Source: Bacteroidota bacterium
GTDB lineage: Bacteria > Bacteroidota > Ignavibacteria > Kryptoniales > JAKASW01
Assembly (NCBI GenBank): GCA_021789755.1
Contig: JAJYJD010000169.1
Location: forward strand, 1-7,539
Direction: 5' to 3'
DNA length: 7,539 nt
Part shown: piece by piece, positions 6,518-7,539 of the stretch
Layout: each line of letters starts with the position of its first letter
How positions within the stretch are numbered: position 1 is the stretch's first letter
Notes under the pieces: generated by a model
Told to the model about the DNA's origin: nothing
Database searches by the model: none
Seen by the model: only the letters and a program-made list of their open reading frames with translations
Made by a program: the position numbers and the translations under genes

Positions 6518-7440
6518 GCGGTCCTCGTCTCTCCCTGTATCTTCATCTCAATCATTGTCAACACGAAAATCACGGCAGCGAGGACGAAGGCCAGCGAAGC
6601 CGCGTACCCCATCTGCCAGTAACGGAACCCTTGACGATACATCAGCAGAACGATTGACAGAGTCGAATCGACCGGGCCGCCATCCGTCATTATATATGGC
6701 TCTGCGAATAGTTGCAGGTACCCGATCAAAGTAACGACGGTTACGAACAGCGTCGTGGGGGCGAGCATCGGGACGGTAATTCTCCAGAATCTTTGCATCG
6801 GTCCCGCTCCGTCGATCTCCGCGGCCTCGTACAGAGTTTCAGGGATGGTCTGCAGACCGGCAAGGAAAATCATCATGGTATACCCGAAGTTCTTCCAGAC
6901 TGCAAACACGATGATCGCTGGCATCGCCCAAAGCGGATTACTGAGCCAGTCGTGTGACGATACTCCAAAAAAGCTCAGCGCATAGTTCAAAAGCCCGAAG
7001 TGCGGGTCATATACATATTTCCAAACGACCGACACAGCGACGAGAGTAGCAACGACCGGAGCAAAAAATCCGGCACGGAGTATCGATTTGAACCGGACCA
7101 GCTTTGAATTCAACATGACAGCTGCGGTCAGTGCAGCGAAGATCGTGAGCGGCGCGCCGATAACCAGGAAGTAGAAGGTGTTGAACATCGCCTTCCAGAA
7201 AACCGGATCCGAGAAAAGATTCGTATAGTTCTGGAGCCCGGTGAACCGCGCGAAATGCAGATTCGCGAGTGAATAAATGTCGAAGTCGGTGAAGCTCATC
7301 AGGAATGCTGTGATGACCGGGATGACGAAGAAGACGGTCAGGAGAACAACCGAAGGAGCAACAAATATATACGGGACGGAACTCTGCGAAAGCAATCCGT
7401 TCCTATCCTGCATCACTTCTTTATGTGTCTTCTTTGCCAT
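6514..7440 (-). CDS. CUT1-family sugar ABC transporter permease, MalF-like
   Basis: Inner-membrane channel subunit of 308 residues, the usual size for the short MalF/UgpA-like members. Segments: an N-terminal cytoplasmic tail, TM1 at about 24-48 (IFVAPSVVLLTVFFVIPVI), the family block TDFDIYSLAN and GLQNYTNLFSDPVFWKAMFN, then five more helices. A textbook EAA loop sits at about 200-230 with LYEAAEIDGAGPMQRFWRIT (Glu205-Ala-Ala, Gly211) followed by VPMLAP. The periplasmic-side motif MTDGGPVDST is typical of sugar permeases. ATG 7438-7440 lies 3 nt after the stop of the upstream binding-protein gene, and the 3' end overlaps the next permease by 4 nt, so the genes form one transcription unit. 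No lesion is seen. The substrate is probably a di- or oligosaccharide cleaved by the neighbouring GH2 enzyme (inference). Confidence 0.93.
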   Translation of the reverse strand: MAKKTHKEVMQDRNGLLSQSSVPYIFVAPSVVLLTVFFVIPVITAFLMSFTDFDIYSLANLHFARFTGLQNYTNLFSDPVFWKAMFNTFYFLVIGAPLTIFAALTAAVMLNSKLVRFKSILRAGFFAPVVATLVAVSVVWKYVYDPHFGLLNYALSFFGVSSHDWLSNPLWAMPAIIVFAVWKNFGYTMMIFLAGLQTIPETLYEAAEIDGAGPMQRFWRITVPMLAPTTLFVTVVTLIGYLQLFAEPYIMTDGGPVDSTLSIVLLMYRQGFRYWQMGYAASLAFVLAAVIFVLTMIEMKIQGETRTA

Positions 7441-7443
7441 TAC

Positions 7444-7539
7444 TCAATCGAACATTTTGCCGGTCCGCCTGAGCCAGCGCCTTTTTTCAAGTACCCTGTT
7501 TATGTCGGTGCTCATTCCCTTCAGGGCCTGAGAAAGAGT
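7444..7539 (-). CDS. C-terminus of a probable sugar-binding protein (partial)
   Basis: A minus-strand frame enters from the right edge and stops at TGA 7444-7446, leaving 31 residues. The text SQALKGMSTDINRVLEKRRW is an amphipathic helix like the last helix of extracellular solute-binding proteins of family 1. The gene lies immediately before two CUT1 permeases, 3 nt from the MalF-like start, which is the usual place for the binding protein. The tail (LRRTGKMFD) is a little longer than in many relatives. Most of the gene is outside the window, so the assignment rests mainly on position. Confidence 0.55.
   Translation of the reverse strand, partial: TLSQALKGMSTDINRVLEKRRWLRRTGKMFD

Noticed and set aside
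1..7539. CRISPR array, tRNA, rRNA, insertion-sequence ends, riboswitch
   Set aside because: Reading both strands showed no regularly spaced repeats, cloverleaf, transposase text or long terminal inverted repeats.

Overview
The window looks like a chromosomal piece from the Bacteroidota/Ignavibacteriota side of bacteria. This is inferred from three things: a DUF5683-type exported protein, a capsule-assembly (Wzi-like) N-terminus of the style seen in that group, and a CUT1 sugar ABC importer (more typical of Ignavibacteria-like lineages than of SusCD-based Bacteroidetes). No rRNA, tRNA, CRISPR array, transposase or integrase is visible. The genus cannot be named from this sequence.

Layout. Left (1-1141, + strand): an intact DUF5683-like envelope protein starting at GTG 77, with a possible tail of an upstream gene before it. 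Middle (about 1142-2976): no intact gene, only broken remnants packed end to end. In order they are a possible TPR-protein scrap (+), the N-terminal third of a Wzi-like capsule protein with an internal TAG (+), an interior piece of a secreted beta-propeller-like protein with a frameshift (-), and the C-terminal 60% of a MalK/UgpC-type sugar ABC ATPase with an internal TAA (-). Right (2973-7539, - strand): an operon read right to left. It holds the C-terminus of a probable sugar-binding protein (cut by the window edge), a MalF-like permease, a MalG-like permease (4-nt ATGA overlap), and a roughly 900-residue GH2 glycoside hydrolase.

How it works together. The right-hand operon is a classic oligosaccharide uptake-and-cleavage unit: binding protein, two membrane permeases and a GH2 enzyme without an obvious signal peptide, so probably cytoplasmic. 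The ATPase that should power it follows the GH2 gene in the same orientation but is dead. It lacks everything before Walker B, is fused out of frame to the GH2 3' end at position ~2970-2976, and has a nonsense codon. If the importer still works it must borrow a shared MalK-like ATPase from elsewhere. Alternatively the whole locus is starting to decay.

I found no convincing new biological system. The most notable feature is the dense run of broken gene fragments from 1142 to 2976, which marks a rearrangement/deletion hotspot (or, less likely, an assembly chimera).
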